This document shows positions 9,901 to 18,872 of a stretch of 64,000 bases of DNA, piece by piece. A program made the translations under genes and the position numbers. The number at the start of each line of letters is the position of its first letter. The first letter of the stretch is position 1. This DNA comes from Kiritimatiellota bacterium B12222 (GTDB lineage: Bacteria > Verrucomicrobiota > Kiritimatiellia > SS1-B-03-39 > UBA6053), in the NCBI GenBank assembly GCA_029719485.1, contig CP120722.1, forward strand, positions 2,976,001 to 3,040,000, written 5' to 3'. Under the pieces are notes generated by a model. It searched no databases. It was not told where the DNA came from and saw only the letters and a list, made by a program, of their open reading frames with translations.

Positions 9901-10297
9901 CTTAGTGGATGGCTGGTACAACACGGGAGATATTGTAAAGCAGGATGAAAACGGCTTTATCATTATTACCGATCGCCTGACCCGATTCAGCAAACTCGCC
10001 GGTGAGATGATCTCCCATTCAGCCGTAGAAGAAGCACTTCAAGAAACACTGGGCTGCACTCCGGATAAATTAGCCGTAACCGGGATTGCGGATGAACGCA
10101 AAGGTGAGCGCCTGATCGTGGTGTATCACCAAGATATGGGTGATTCAGCAGCCTTCCAAGAAAAGGTCTTAAAAATGTCAGTGCCCAATTTATGGAAACC
10201 TGACAGCCGGGCGTGGATTGCGGTAGAAGCTCTCCCCACCCTGGGTACCGGTAAATTAGATCTGAAAGGACTTAAAACCATTGCGGGAACGATTTAA
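6911..10297 (+). CDS. aas: Fused lysophospholipid transporter / acyltransferase / acyl-ACP synthetase
   Basis: A 1128-residue three-part protein. Residues about 1-405 form a major-facilitator transporter like LplT, with 10-12 membrane segments. Residues about 415-620 form a PlsC-type acyltransferase with NHVSLMD (about 438-444) and FPEGHLSRTG. Residues about 630-1128 form an AMP-forming acyl ligase with LFSSGSTSNPKG (about 776-787), YGATECSP and YNTGDIV. In enterobacteria LplT flips lysophosphatidylethanolamine inward and Aas reacylates it; here all steps are on one chain. ATG 6911 overlaps the hydrolase stop by four bases. Known fusions of this order occur in other phyla. Confidence 0.88.
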   Translation: MKKTQDTLGTFHWHNLAQFGGALNDNLFKLAVIYTMVIAWPEKDQNEVNAIVGAIFALPFLFFIGAAGILADRISKSRIVQYIKLLEIGVMTFGAAAIYFHNRWMLLAGMFLMSVQSAFFSPTKFGIVPELVGRKNISKANSLMQAAGYLAMILGTASAPLFKNMLGKWTGLACVAVAVLGWLASTRIEKTAVAGGEGKISVFFFKDIFKSIKIIHQDGFLSLAVWGSAFFLMVAAFVQLNILSYGPHHLGMPNQESATFLFLVVAFGIGTGSLLAGKVSRHSIEFGIVPIGSGLLALSCIGLWAIPGGATWGAYAFCFMMGFGAGLFVVPVQSFIQFRSPPEKMGEIIAASGWLSWMGVLLAALLLHFCSATLGLTAATNFLVIGILVFVMAIVSYIALPDFFVRFLLMFLTRCFYRVRTSGERNLPAQGGALLVANHVSLMDALWICAIQQRRIRFVMSRTYIEESSWWMRGLLKLGGVIPIHENDNPKAILKSLQAARKVIEQGYIVAIFPEGHLSRTGHMLPFKPGFERIVKGTGAPILPLYIEGGFGSRASYAFQKPVLLHPKDFNRQITVAIGAPLPCTSKTEEVHLAVQNLAATATDAFAPIRGSAGSCFARCARRNWSNIAIADSTGKQLTYGKTLIAALLLRKKFSQLLAGDPEEIGLLLPPSVGGALVNIGITLENRVAVNLNYTSSPKSMASAMEQAGIQTLITSKKFLEKFPETPLPERVLYAEDLLTGFSGTQKILALLKAKFLPLPLLISDRLWAPEDPLTILFSSGSTSNPKGILLSHHNILSDIDGFSVVARTQASDSICSVLPFFHSFGFTVGLWFPLTNGIRVAYHHHPLETDAISAIAEANQSTILMGTPTFLMAWVRKIKPESFTHLRWVVVGAEKLRPKLADMFEKRFGVRPLEGYGATECSPVIAVNVPNVEADGLLQQGAVEGSVGKPLPNVLTRILDPDSGEPVEEGTPGLLWVKGPNVMQGYVGNPEKTAEVLVDGWYNTGDIVKQDENGFIIITDRLTRFSKLAGEMISHSAVEEALQETLGCTPDKLAVTGIADERKGERLIVVYHQDMGDSAAFQEKVLKMSVPNLWKPDSRAWIAVEALPTLGTGKLDLKGLKTIAGTI

Positions 10298-10457
10298 AAT
10301 ACGATTATCAGTCCTCTTCATCAGACGCCTTGGTATGTGATGAAGAGGCCCCCTTCAGCTTCGCAACTCTCAGGGGCATACGCCACACGCCAAAAGATCT
10401 GAAGCAGCTCGACAGGCACCTTGTCAACTAACTCACGGCCAAGTGAGGAGCAAAAAA

Positions 10458-10484
10458 AGAGACCCGTATGATTTACGAGTCTCT
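10458..10484. terminator. Bidirectional terminator between aas and the binding-protein gene
   Basis: AGAGACCCGTA pairs with TTACGAGTCTCT with one mismatch. A run of seven A lies to the left and five T to the right, so it can serve both convergent genes. Confidence 0.7.
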
Positions 10485-10511
10485 TTTTGTTTATCGAATA
10501 CTCACTAAAGG

Positions 10512-11267
10512 TTAGTAAGTATCGGGGAACCAATTTTTCAAAATCTTCTCACCTGAACCATCATTTTTCATTTGATCCAAGATCGCATTCACCTGTTCCA
10601 ACAGTTCCATATTAGATTTAGAGATGGCCCAAGCCAGAGGCTCTGTATTGATGATTTCAGGGAAGGCCACCAATTCGGCTTCATTGTTGGATGCAATCCA
10701 CCAAACTTGGGTGGCGTCATGAATCATCATATTGATACGTCCACTTTTCAAAGCGGCCACCGCGTCATCTTTACTTTTGTAAACGAGAACCGTGGCTTTC
10801 GGATATGCATCTTTTGCAAAGATTTCACCTGTGGTGTCTTTTACAGTACCAATCGTGCTGTTTTGTTGACGAATAATACTCTGAACCAAACCAGACGCCG
10901 CATAATCAGAACGACGGAACAGAGGAGTCAAGCCCGAGAGCATATAAGGTTTGGTGAAGTTCACGCGATATTCACGGGTGGGCGTCACGGTCATTCCCGA
11001 CATGATAATATCCGTTTTATCATTCTCTAAATATTCCATTTGCTTGGGCCATGGCACTTCAACAAAAACCAATTTACGATTTAATTTTTCACTGACTTCT
11101 TTCGCAAATGACGCTTCAACGCCGACAATTTTACCATCTGTTTTATAAATGAGCGGAGGCGAATTGGGTGAAATCCCTACCCTTAAAATATTAGGATTGG
11201 GTTTCACATTCGAAACACATGCACTGAGCATGGTTAAAAGAGGGAGTAGAACTAAAAATCGTTTCAT
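10512..11267 (-). CDS. Amino-acid type ABC substrate-binding lipoprotein
   Basis: A 251-residue family-3 solute-binding protein (SBP_bac_3). The start MKRFLVLLPLLTMLSAC is a lipoprotein signal with lipobox LSAC, which sets the start at 11267. The body shows VGISPNSPPLIYK, VGVEASFAKEVSEKL, DIIMSGMTVTPTREYRVNF and a C-terminal AWAISKSNMELLEQVN, the family order for polar amino-acid binders. No permease or ATPase is adjacent, so it either pairs with a remote transporter or acts as an orphan sensor. Confidence 0.85.
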   Translation of the reverse strand: MKRFLVLLPLLTMLSACVSNVKPNPNILRVGISPNSPPLIYKTDGKIVGVEASFAKEVSEKLNRKLVFVEVPWPKQMEYLENDKTDIIMSGMTVTPTREYRVNFTKPYMLSGLTPLFRRSDYAASGLVQSIIRQQNSTIGTVKDTTGEIFAKDAYPKATVLVYKSKDDAVAALKSGRINMMIHDATQVWWIASNNEAELVAFPEIINTEPLAWAISKSNMELLEQVNAILDQMKNDGSGEKILKNWFPDTY

Positions 11268-11492
11268 TATTAAAATTGTTTTGGTTATTTTCGGTACGTA
11301 AGAAACGTCACTATGGATCAAAATCAAAAAAGTTCCATCCCTAAATGGGAAGGGCTGTTTATAAATTGATCACAAACTTTATCTTTGTTGCAAGAATGCG
11401 GTCGGCTCAAAATAAAAAACTTTGCTTTACGCGTCTACATCTGACGCGACTCAAGACTCGACAAAGCCCCGCTTTTCAGATGAAGAGACTCT

Positions 11493-12212
11493 ATGCCTGC
11501 ATCACCTGTATTATCTGTCATCTTACCCATTTATAACGAATCTGAAGCGATCGTTCCCGTCATTCAAGAGCTCATCGATGTGTTAGAGCATCACTGGGCG
11601 TCAAATTGGGAAGTATTAGCTGTGAATGATGGATCAACTGACGATACGGCAGAAAAGATTTTAGAACTCTCTGCAACCTATCCTGGACTCCGTTTATTGG
11701 ATCTCGCAGAAAATGTAGGTCAATCCGGTGCGCTGTGGCTCGGCTTTCGTCAGGCACGCTCCACCTGGATCGCGACCTTGGATGCCGATGGTCAGAATGA
11801 TCCTGCTGATTTACCCGGCATGATGGAGATGTTGGGAGATGCGGATGCTATTTTTGGATATCGGGCAGAACGTAAAGATACCTGGTCCAAAAAAATTGGC
11901 AGTAAATTAGCCAACGGCGTGCGCAACGGCATTTTGAAAGAAGAAATTCGAGATACCGGATGTGCCATCAAAATTTTCAAGAAAAGCCTTACCGAGACCC
12001 TTACCCCATGGAATGGTATGCATCGCTTTTTGGGTTCATTGTTCATGATGCAAAAAGCCAAGATCGTGCAAAAGCCCGTAAATCATCGACCACGCTCTGC
12101 AGGCACCAGTAAATACACCAACTGGGGACGCCTCAAAAAAACGTGGTGGGATTTATTTGCGGTGAGATGGTTGCGCTCTCGTTATGTGCGGGTACAGCTC
12201 AAAGGCGAATAA
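11493..12212 (+). CDS. Glycosyltransferase family 2, dolichyl-phosphate-mannose-synthase-like
   Basis: A 239-residue GT-A enzyme. SVILPIYNESEAIVPVI, VNDGSTDDT and TLDADGQNDPADL (the DxD region) are the GT2 signatures. The C-terminal part (GTSKYTNWGRLKKTWWDLFAVRWLRSRY) matches the membrane-associated end of DPM1/ArnC-type enzymes but lacks the two C-terminal membrane helices of ArnC. It probably transfers a sugar to a polyprenyl phosphate. It lies 36 bases upstream of lgt on the same strand. Confidence 0.8.
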   Translation: MPASPVLSVILPIYNESEAIVPVIQELIDVLEHHWASNWEVLAVNDGSTDDTAEKILELSATYPGLRLLDLAENVGQSGALWLGFRQARSTWIATLDADGQNDPADLPGMMEMLGDADAIFGYRAERKDTWSKKIGSKLANGVRNGILKEEIRDTGCAIKIFKKSLTETLTPWNGMHRFLGSLFMMQKAKIVQKPVNHRPRSAGTSKYTNWGRLKKTWWDLFAVRWLRSRYVRVQLKGE

Positions 12213-12248
12213 ACGCCCCACCCTTTTTTAAACGTTCCTCATCGATTT

Positions 12249-13130
12249 ATGCCTTACATCCATCGTATCCACCCAGAGATTCTGCAACTGACGGATAGCC
12301 TTGCACTTCGGTGGTATGGATTATCATATTTGGCAGGTTTTTTAGCGGGCTATCTCCTGCTCAAAGTCTTGATCCGGCGGAAATTGTTCAATGTGAGCGT
12401 CGAACAACTTCAGGATTGCCTCACCAGCTTCTGTATTTTCGGCATCATGCTTGGCGGACGCTTGGGATACTTTCTCTTTTACCAACCCCAAAGTTTGCTC
12501 AAGGACCCCTTGCAACTTCTGCGTGTTTGGGAAGGAGGCATGGCCAGTCACGGAGGGATTATTGGGGGAATTTTGGTATTAATTTGGTGGGCGAAAAAAC
12601 ACAAGGTCTCCTTTTGGCATCTCAGTGACAACTTCGCCGTAGTGGTTCCGCTCGGCATCGCTTTCGGACGACTGGCCAATTTCATCAATGGAGAACTTTG
12701 GGGACGTCCCACTTCAGTTCCCTGGGGCATGGTGTTTCCTCTAGAGAAAACGGTCTTTAATCCGGGCAATGAATGGGGACATTTACGTTACGACCTCCCT
12801 ACCCTGCAAGCGGCCTATGAAAATGGATTTCTGGTCACCCGTCATCCCTCTCAACTCTATCAGGCCCTCTGCGAAGGTTTCTTGTTATTCGCCCTCCTGT
12901 GGTTTTTGCGCAACCGCCCATGGAGTCAGCAACAGCAAGGGCGTCTTAGCCTGGTCTTTTTGATTGGATATGCCTTCGCTCGTTTTTCCATGGAGTTTTT
13001 TCGTGAACCCGATGCGCGCCTATTTTTTGGATGGATGAGTACAGGTCAGTTTTTATCATTGTTTATGATTTTGGGAGCAGGAATAGGATTGGCCATATTA
13101 TCCAAAAAACAGGAACCGACCACGGCTTGA
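12249..13130 (+). CDS. lgt: Phosphatidylglycerol--prolipoprotein diacylglyceryl transferase
   Basis: A 293-residue, seven-helix membrane enzyme that attaches diacylglycerol to the lipobox cysteine of prolipoproteins. Visible signatures are RWYGLSYLAGF, GGRLGYFLFY, GMASHGGIIGG and the Lgt signature GRLANFINGELWGR, plus HPSQLYQALCEG near the end. It would process the several lipoproteins in this window. It sits between the GT2 gene and ymdB. Confidence 0.93.
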   Translation: MPYIHRIHPEILQLTDSLALRWYGLSYLAGFLAGYLLLKVLIRRKLFNVSVEQLQDCLTSFCIFGIMLGGRLGYFLFYQPQSLLKDPLQLLRVWEGGMASHGGIIGGILVLIWWAKKHKVSFWHLSDNFAVVVPLGIAFGRLANFINGELWGRPTSVPWGMVFPLEKTVFNPGNEWGHLRYDLPTLQAAYENGFLVTRHPSQLYQALCEGFLLFALLWFLRNRPWSQQQQGRLSLVFLIGYAFARFSMEFFREPDARLFFGWMSTGQFLSLFMILGAGIGLAILSKKQEPTTA

Positions 13131-13229
13131 CCCCCAGCGAAAGCTTTGCAGAGGGGAACTCGGGAAGGTCCCTACGCAATCCCCCATTGCATTCTTGCAT
13201 CCTCACGCTGGCTGCGCTATCAGAAGCGC

Positions 13230-14006
13230 ATGAAAATATTATTTGTTGGTGACATTATGGGCTCTGCCGGCCGTGCGGCATTTATGGACATTGCGATTCC
13301 GATGAAACAGCGGGGCGAAGTGGATGTAATTATTGTAAATGGTGAAAATGCAGCCAATGGAAAAGGCATTAATCCAGATATGGCTGCAAAATTTTTAGAT
13401 GCCGGTGCCGACGTGATTACCCTCGGCGACCACACCTACGATCAGCGTCAGATCATGAACTACTTAAATGAAGAAGAACGGATCGTACGGCCCGCCAACT
13501 TTGCGCCCGGCACTCCCGGTAAAGGATGGGTCACCGTACAAACCTCTGCAGGTCCGTTAACCGTGATCAACTTGATCGGACGGGTGTTTTTAAATCCCAG
13601 CGATTGCCCCTTCAGAACCGTCGACAAAATTTTAAAACTCGCCCCCAGAAATCAACCCATTTTTGTGGACATGCATGCTGAAGCCACCAGCGAAAAAGTA
13701 GCCATGGGATGGCATTTGGCCGGTCGGGTTTCTGCAGTCGTCGGCACCCATACGCACGTTCAAACCTCAGATGCACGCATCCTCAATCAACATACCGCCT
13801 ACCTGACAGATGCCGGCATGACCGGGTCAAAGGATTCAGTCATTGGCTGCAAACGTGAAGCCGTGTTAAAGCGTTTTCTCACCGGATTACCCGCACGTTT
13901 TGAACCTGCGGAAGAAAACGTCTCTTTGGAAGGATTTCGCGTAGACTGTGACCGCAGTGGTAAAGCGACCCTCGCGGAGGCGGTGCGCATTCAGCATGAG
14001 CGCTGA
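13230..14006 (+). CDS. YmdB-family metallophosphoesterase
   Basis: A 258-residue protein of the TIGR00282/YmdB family, dinuclear-metal phosphodiesterases that act on cyclic nucleotides in studied members. Metal ligands are visible in FVGDIMGSAGR, VNGENAANGKGI, LGDHTYDQ, VDMHAEATSEK and GTHTHVQTSD. ATG 13230 gives the canonical MKILFVGDI start; the longer frame adds 28 unrelated residues. Its end overlaps xseA by 11 bases, so both are in one transcript. Confidence 0.88.
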   Translation: MKILFVGDIMGSAGRAAFMDIAIPMKQRGEVDVIIVNGENAANGKGINPDMAAKFLDAGADVITLGDHTYDQRQIMNYLNEEERIVRPANFAPGTPGKGWVTVQTSAGPLTVINLIGRVFLNPSDCPFRTVDKILKLAPRNQPIFVDMHAEATSEKVAMGWHLAGRVSAVVGTHTHVQTSDARILNQHTAYLTDAGMTGSKDSVIGCKREAVLKRFLTGLPARFEPAEENVSLEGFRVDCDRSGKATLAEAVRIQHER

Positions 14007-15357
14007 AGAGCCATTCAAACCTAAAATTTTAAGCATCCGGGAAGTCACCGGACAAGTGCGCCAATTGCTTGAAAAAGGCATTGGTCGCGTGTGGATTGAG
14101 GGTGAATGCTCCAACGTTTCTACTCCCCATTCAGGTCATATCTATTTCACCTTAAAAGATGAACATGCCCAAATTCAGGCGGCCTGGTTTAAAGGGCGTC
14201 GGGCAGCGGACGCTGTGTTGCCCAAAGAGGGCATGAAGTTGCGCGCCTACGGATTGATTACGGCCTACGAACGCGGTAGCCAGATTCAGATCATGGTCGA
14301 ACAGGCGGAAGACAGCGGGTTGGGCGATTTGCAAAAACGCTTTGAACTGTTAAAGCAAAAATTGAAAGCTGAAGGCATGTTTGATGCCGACCGCAAACGC
14401 CCGCTACCAGTTCTGCCCCGCAAAATAGGAATGGTAACCTCTCCAACAGGAGCGGCCATTCGGGATATGCTTCAAGTGCTAAATCGACGCTATCCCGATC
14501 GACAGGTGTTGATTGCGCCAGTACCCGTACAAGGTAATGCGGCCGCAAACAGTATCGCCAGGGCCATTGATTATTTTAATCAGGCACAAAATGTAGATGT
14601 GCTTATTATCGGTCGTGGAGGCGGATCCCTCGAGGATTTATGGGCCTTTAACGAAGAAGTGGTGGCCCGAGCCATTGAACGCTGTACCATTCCTTTAATT
14701 TCGGCCGTGGGGCATGAAGTTGATTTTACCATCAGTGATTTCGTAGCGGATTTAAGAGCCCCCACCCCTTCGGCCGCCGCAGAATTGGTGGTTGGACAGA
14801 AAAAAGAGTTTGAACAACAGGTCAACCGTCTACAACAACGCCTTCGTAGTGCATTGCAACAAAAAGGATTGCACTTACGTAATCGATTAAACCAGTTGCA
14901 GGCACACAAACTCTTTCACGAACCGGTACATTTGGTATCCGGCTATCGTCAGAAAGTGATTCGTTACGAAGACCGAATGCAACGGGCGCTGTTGCGCGAG
15001 GTGAAAGAGCCACAGCACAAACTGTCGGAACAACGCTTGGTCATGCAACATCGCTTGGAACACCAATTGCGTGAAAGCCAACGGCATCTGGATGAGCTAG
15101 ATCAACAGCGCCACCGCGCTTTAAAAAGCCATGTCGAACAACAACGAAATCGACTCAAAAGCTGCGAGCAACAGCTCAATGCCTTTAACCCCTTTCAAGT
15201 GTTGAGACGTGGATTCAGCATCACCCGGGATGAACATGGAAAAGTGATCACCGATATTGCAGATCTTCAACCCGGCCTTCAACTCGAAACCATCACCCAT
15301 CAAGGAAAACTTCATTCCACCTTGGATCGGACAGAGCAGAACGGCCAAGCCTCCTAA
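13996..15357 (+). CDS. xseA: Exodeoxyribonuclease VII large subunit
   Basis: A 453-residue XseA. The N-terminal OB domain (WIEGECSNVSTPHSGHIYFTLKD), the catalytic core with GMVTSPTGAAIRDML, DVLIIGRGGGSLEDLWAFN and SAVGHEVDFTISDFVADLRAPTPSAAAEL, and the long C-terminal coiled coil ending in NPFQVLRRGFSITRD are all in place. It degrades single-stranded DNA with the small subunit XseB. No xseB follows, so that gene must be elsewhere. The start at 13996 is inside the 3' end of ymdB. Confidence 0.93.
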   Translation: MSAEEPFKPKILSIREVTGQVRQLLEKGIGRVWIEGECSNVSTPHSGHIYFTLKDEHAQIQAAWFKGRRAADAVLPKEGMKLRAYGLITAYERGSQIQIMVEQAEDSGLGDLQKRFELLKQKLKAEGMFDADRKRPLPVLPRKIGMVTSPTGAAIRDMLQVLNRRYPDRQVLIAPVPVQGNAAANSIARAIDYFNQAQNVDVLIIGRGGGSLEDLWAFNEEVVARAIERCTIPLISAVGHEVDFTISDFVADLRAPTPSAAAELVVGQKKEFEQQVNRLQQRLRSALQQKGLHLRNRLNQLQAHKLFHEPVHLVSGYRQKVIRYEDRMQRALLREVKEPQHKLSEQRLVMQHRLEHQLRESQRHLDELDQQRHRALKSHVEQQRNRLKSCEQQLNAFNPFQVLRRGFSITRDEHGKVITDIADLQPGLQLETITHQGKLHSTLDRTEQNGQAS

Positions 15358-15396
15358 TGCTTAAACTCTGAAAAGCGGCCCTCCACCAAAAAAAAA

Positions 15397-15420
15397 TCCC
15401 GACCCATAAAAGGATCGGGA
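15397..15420 (-). terminator. Terminator of the outer-membrane protein gene
   Basis: TCCCGACCC pairs with GGATCGGGA with one mismatch. On the minus strand it is followed by a run of T (plus-strand A at 15388-15396), so it ends the 15455-16138 gene. It may also serve xseA. Confidence 0.65.
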
Positions 15421-15454
15421 CTCAACGCGTCTGTAAGAACGCTCGCGCGTTAGA

Positions 15455-16138
15455 TTAATAAGTGGTGAGAATAAAATCTAAACGAATGGTGTCAAAATCA
15501 GGCGTTCCTGAATTGTAGTCAATATCCATCCAGGTGCGATTATAGCTCAACTGAACCGCGAAGCTTTCGCTGAACTCGCCACGCAAACCCAGGCCTACCC
15601 CATAACTAAAACCATCTTCAGTTTTGGTAGGCACATAGCTGTTACACACATAACCCCACCATGGGTCGTAGTAACAGTTTGTATCAGGCAAACCGTTAGG
15701 AACATTGGTGTCGACAAAGCTGTAGCCCAACATTCCCGAGATAAAGGGCGTAAATTTCCCTGGCAACACGTAGTAGGTCGCATTCAAGGCAATGGTTGAG
15801 CTGTCCATGAGGTTGCTATATTTGTTCGACTCACCCTCATCATTCACTGTCGTGGCAGTATAATCTCTGGATTCCCACATAAAACTTCCACCCAAACTGA
15901 ATTGGTTGGTGAAATGATAATTCGCCAAGAAACCAAAACCAAAGCCATCTTTTAATTTGATCTGCGACCCCCCTTGCCCATTGATGGTATCGGATAAGGA
16001 AAAACTAAAGGGTAAACCCATGTCCCAGGTGCCCATGCGGTTAGAGAGCTCAGCTTGAGCGGATGCCACCAGCGGGATGCTCATGAATAAAAACAAAAAA
16101 GCTCCACATATTTTTTTTGATAACTGGCCTAAACGCAT
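15455..16138 (-). CDS. Outer-membrane beta-barrel protein
   Basis: A 227-residue protein with a signal peptide ending near VASAQA, then alternating aromatic strands (FGFGFLANYHF, FSLGGSFMW, FTPFISGMLGYSF, FAVQLSYNRTWMDI) and a terminal strand FDTIRLDFILTTY. This is the pattern of small OmpW/OmpA-like eight-stranded barrels. A Cys/Tyr/Trp-rich loop lies at about residues 140-165. The function is unknown. It is a single-gene unit with its own terminator. Confidence 0.75.
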   Translation of the reverse strand: MRLGQLSKKICGAFLFLFMSIPLVASAQAELSNRMGTWDMGLPFSFSLSDTINGQGGSQIKLKDGFGFGFLANYHFTNQFSLGGSFMWESRDYTATTVNDEGESNKYSNLMDSSTIALNATYYVLPGKFTPFISGMLGYSFVDTNVPNGLPDTNCYYDPWWGYVCNSYVPTKTEDGFSYGVGLGLRGEFSESFAVQLSYNRTWMDIDYNSGTPDFDTIRLDFILTTY

Positions 16139-16307
16139 AATTTCCGTCCTTGGGTAAAGTGAATAACGATAGCCACGCGTATCGAAAAATAGCTAACCCA
16201 TCCAGCAAAAAGAGACCCGCCGACGCAATAAACATCTCGGTGATCCATCACATCTCTTCCTGGCAAATATCCATAATCACCCGCAAGAAGTATGTTTAAT
16301 ATCAAAA

Positions 16308-16334
16308 AGCCACGAAGGAAAGACCTTCGTGGCT
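16308..16334 (-). terminator. ahcY terminator
   Basis: A perfect 11-base stem (16308-16318 with 16324-16334) and a 5-base loop. On the minus strand it is followed by five T. It lies 26 bases after the ahcY stop. Confidence 0.8.
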
Positions 16335-16360
16335 TTGGTTCATTCGGGTAGGCGAATGAC

Positions 16361-17776
16361 TTAGTAGCGGTAATGATCCGGTTTGTAAGGACCTTCCTTA
16401 GGAATACCGAGATACGCCGCCTGTTTTTCGGTTAGAGTATCCAGCTTCACATTCAAACGAGGTAAGTGCAAACGAGCAACTTCTTCGTCTAAGTGTTTGG
16501 GCAAGACATATAAACCCACAGGATAGTTTTCTGGATTTTTAAACAGTTCGATCTGAGCCAATACTTGGTTGGTAAAGCTGTTAGACATTACAAAACTGGG
16601 GTGACCCGTCGCACAGCCTAAGTTCATCAAACGCCCTTCGGCCAGCAACACAATTTTATTTCCGCTGGGTAAAGTGATTTGATCCACTTGTGGTTTAATA
16701 TTTTTCCACTCATATTTTTTCATAGCGGAAACCTGAATTTCACTATCAAAATGGCCAATATTGCAGACCACAGCGCCTTCACGCATTTCCAGCATGTGAG
16801 CTTCGGTGATGACATCACAGCAACCGGTAGTGGTCACAAAGATATCGCCTTCTTTGCACGCATCTTTCATCTGAGCCACTTCGTAGCCATCCATGACCGC
16901 TTGCAGCGCGCAAATGGGATCCACTTCCGTCACGATTACCCGTGCCCCTTGACCACGTAAGGCCTCCGCACAGCCTTTACCCACGTCACCGTATCCGGCA
17001 ACAACAGCAATTTTACCCCCCATCAAAATATCGGTCGCGCGGCAAATACCATCAGGTAGAGAGTGACGGCATCCGTATTTGTTATCAAATTTAGATTTGG
17101 TCACCGCATCGTTCACATTGAAGGCGGGGAACAGCAATTCGCCTTTGGCGTGCATCTGATACAAGCGGTGAACGCCTGTGGTGGTTTCTTCGGAAACCCC
17201 CTGAATAGAGGCCGCGAGTTTTGCGAAACGACCCGGTGTTTTTTGAACAGCTTTACGTAGTTGGGCGTAGAGGACAGCTTCTTCTTCACTTTCAGGCTCA
17301 GCATCCAAGACCGTAATATCCTGTTCTGCTTTAAGACCTAAGTGTACATATAAGGTGGCGTCTCCACCATCATCCAAAATCATATTGGGATAGAGATCAG
17401 GGCCCCAATCCAGAATTTTATCGGTATATTCCCAATACTCTTCGAGGGTTTCCCCTTTCACGGCAAAGACGGGGGTTCCCTTGGCCGCCACAGCCGCGGC
17501 CGCTTCATCTTGCGTGGAGTAAATATTGCAACTGGCCCAACGCACTTCGGCACCCAAAGCTTGCAAGGTTTCAATCAACATTGCGGTTTGAATGGTCATA
17601 TGCAAGGATCCGGCAATACGGGCACCTTTTAAGGGTTGGCTTTCACCATATTGATCACGCAACGCCATCAGGCCGGGCATTTCATTTTCAGAGAGGTCCA
17701 TTTCCTTGCGGCCATAAGCCGCGAGAGCGATATCTTTGATGATATATTCAGTTTTTGTATCGAGTGTATCCGTCAT
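16361..17776 (-). CDS. ahcY: Adenosylhomocysteinase
   Basis: A 471-residue NAD-dependent enzyme that hydrolyses S-adenosylhomocysteine to adenosine and homocysteine. Signatures are [48 protein letters not shown] (interrupted here for length), the NAD-binding [20 protein letters not shown] and the C-terminal [10 protein letters not shown] with the conserved Lys-Tyr residues. It carries the roughly 40-residue insertion seen in many bacterial forms. The ATG overlaps the stop of the ArsR-methyltransferase gene by four bases, so the two are co-transcribed. Confidence 0.96.
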   Translation of the reverse strand: MTDTLDTKTEYIIKDIALAAYGRKEMDLSENEMPGLMALRDQYGESQPLKGARIAGSLHMTIQTAMLIETLQALGAEVRWASCNIYSTQDEAAAAVAAKGTPVFAVKGETLEEYWEYTDKILDWGPDLYPNMILDDGGDATLYVHLGLKAEQDITVLDAEPESEEEAVLYAQLRKAVQKTPGRFAKLAASIQGVSEETTTGVHRLYQMHAKGELLFPAFNVNDAVTKSKFDNKYGCRHSLPDGICRATDILMGGKIAVVAGYGDVGKGCAEALRGQGARVIVTEVDPICALQAVMDGYEVAQMKDACKEGDIFVTTTGCCDVITEAHMLEMREGAVVCNIGHFDSEIQVSAMKKYEWKNIKPQVDQITLPSGNKIVLLAEGRLMNLGCATGHPSFVMSNSFTNQVLAQIELFKNPENYPVGLYVLPKHLDEEVARLHLPRLNVKLDTLTEKQAAYLGIPKEGPYKPDHYRY

Positions 17777-18726
17777 AGTCCATCCTTCGTCATTTTCGGT
17801 TTTTGGGCAGTCATGAGCAGTATCGGCAAATCGGGAGTAGCACCAGGTAATTGGGCCACCTCCCCGGTTTGCAAACCGGCTTCTGTAAAATAAAGTTCAA
17901 GTTGTTTGGGTTCGAATCCAAGCCATAAATCGGCGTATTGATCCCGCACCCACTCTTGTTCGTGAGCGATTAAATCTAAAATAAGTAAACGGCCACCGGG
18001 ACGTAACACCCGGGCGGCTTCTTTGATGGCCGCCGCAGGTTGGGAGGCGTGGTGCAAGGCTTGACTGATAAATACGGCATCCATCTCACCATCTTCAATC
18101 GGTAACTTTTCCAACTCACCTTCTTCCGTTTGGACTTTGTCCCCTAGTCCTGCGGCTTCGGCGGTATCCCGCAGCGTCATGAGCATGCGCGGCGATAAAT
18201 CAACCGCCACTACCAATTCGCAAAAACGAGCCAAAGAAAGGGTTAACGCCCCTTCACCTGCGCCCACATCGGCGACTTTGCATCCCGAAAACCCGATAGC
18301 CAAGGCCGCCGCCACGGCGGACCAGCCTCCACCCGGTTCGGTTAAGGATCCATATCGCCCGGCTAAATCATCGAAAAAATCCCTATTTCTGGAAATGCGC
18401 TGATTGAGGATCAGGCGAACCGAAGCTTTATCTTCATTTGCACCCGAGATTTGGGCCAAAGACCGATCGATCACTTGATTCAATTCAGGATCCGAGAAAG
18501 CGGGACCACGATGATAAAAAACCGAGGTCCCATTGCGTCGGGTTTCCAATAATCCGGTTTCTCTCAGTGGTTTGAGGTGACGACTAACCGTTGATTGGGG
18601 TTGCCCCAACACTCTTACCAACTCCGCAACTGATAATTCGGCTTGCGAAACTGCACGTAAAATGCGTAAACGACACTCATCACTGAGTGCTTTGAACAAA
18701 TTTAGAGTTGAGCTTGCTGTATCCAT
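17773..18726 (-). CDS. ArsR-type regulator fused to a SAM-dependent methyltransferase
   Basis: A 317-residue fusion. Residues about 1-90 are an ArsR winged helix ([40 protein letters not shown]). Residues about 130-270 are a class I methyltransferase with [27 protein letters not shown] and [19 protein letters not shown]. The coupling to ahcY suggests that it senses SAM or SAH and controls methyl-cycle genes, like the SahR group of ArsR regulators described in Proteobacteria. Whether the second domain still methylates or only binds ligand is unknown. Confidence 0.85.
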   Translation of the reverse strand: MDTASSTLNLFKALSDECRLRILRAVSQAELSVAELVRVLGQPQSTVSRHLKPLRETGLLETRRNGTSVFYHRGPAFSDPELNQVIDRSLAQISGANEDKASVRLILNQRISRNRDFFDDLAGRYGSLTEPGGGWSAVAAALAIGFSGCKVADVGAGEGALTLSLARFCELVVAVDLSPRMLMTLRDTAEAAGLGDKVQTEEGELEKLPIEDGEMDAVFISQALHHASQPAAAIKEAARVLRPGGRLLILDLIAHEQEWVRDQYADLWLGFEPKQLELYFTEAGLQTGEVAQLPGATPDLPILLMTAQKPKMTKDGL

Positions 18727-18872
18727 CTGTATTTCCGGATATACGAATATAGTTGTTCAGCCTGAGAATGCAAATGGAAAAGATCAAGCAACTATAGATT
18801 GTGTAATGCGGGGGATTTGTTAGGAAAATCCTCTGTGCCGAGATTGGCAAACAACTTTTGAAGGAAGAAAAC

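Noticed and set aside
13996..15357. Loss of the small exonuclease subunit as a sign of a novel system
   Set aside because: xseB is often unlinked to xseA, so its absence here says nothing unusual.
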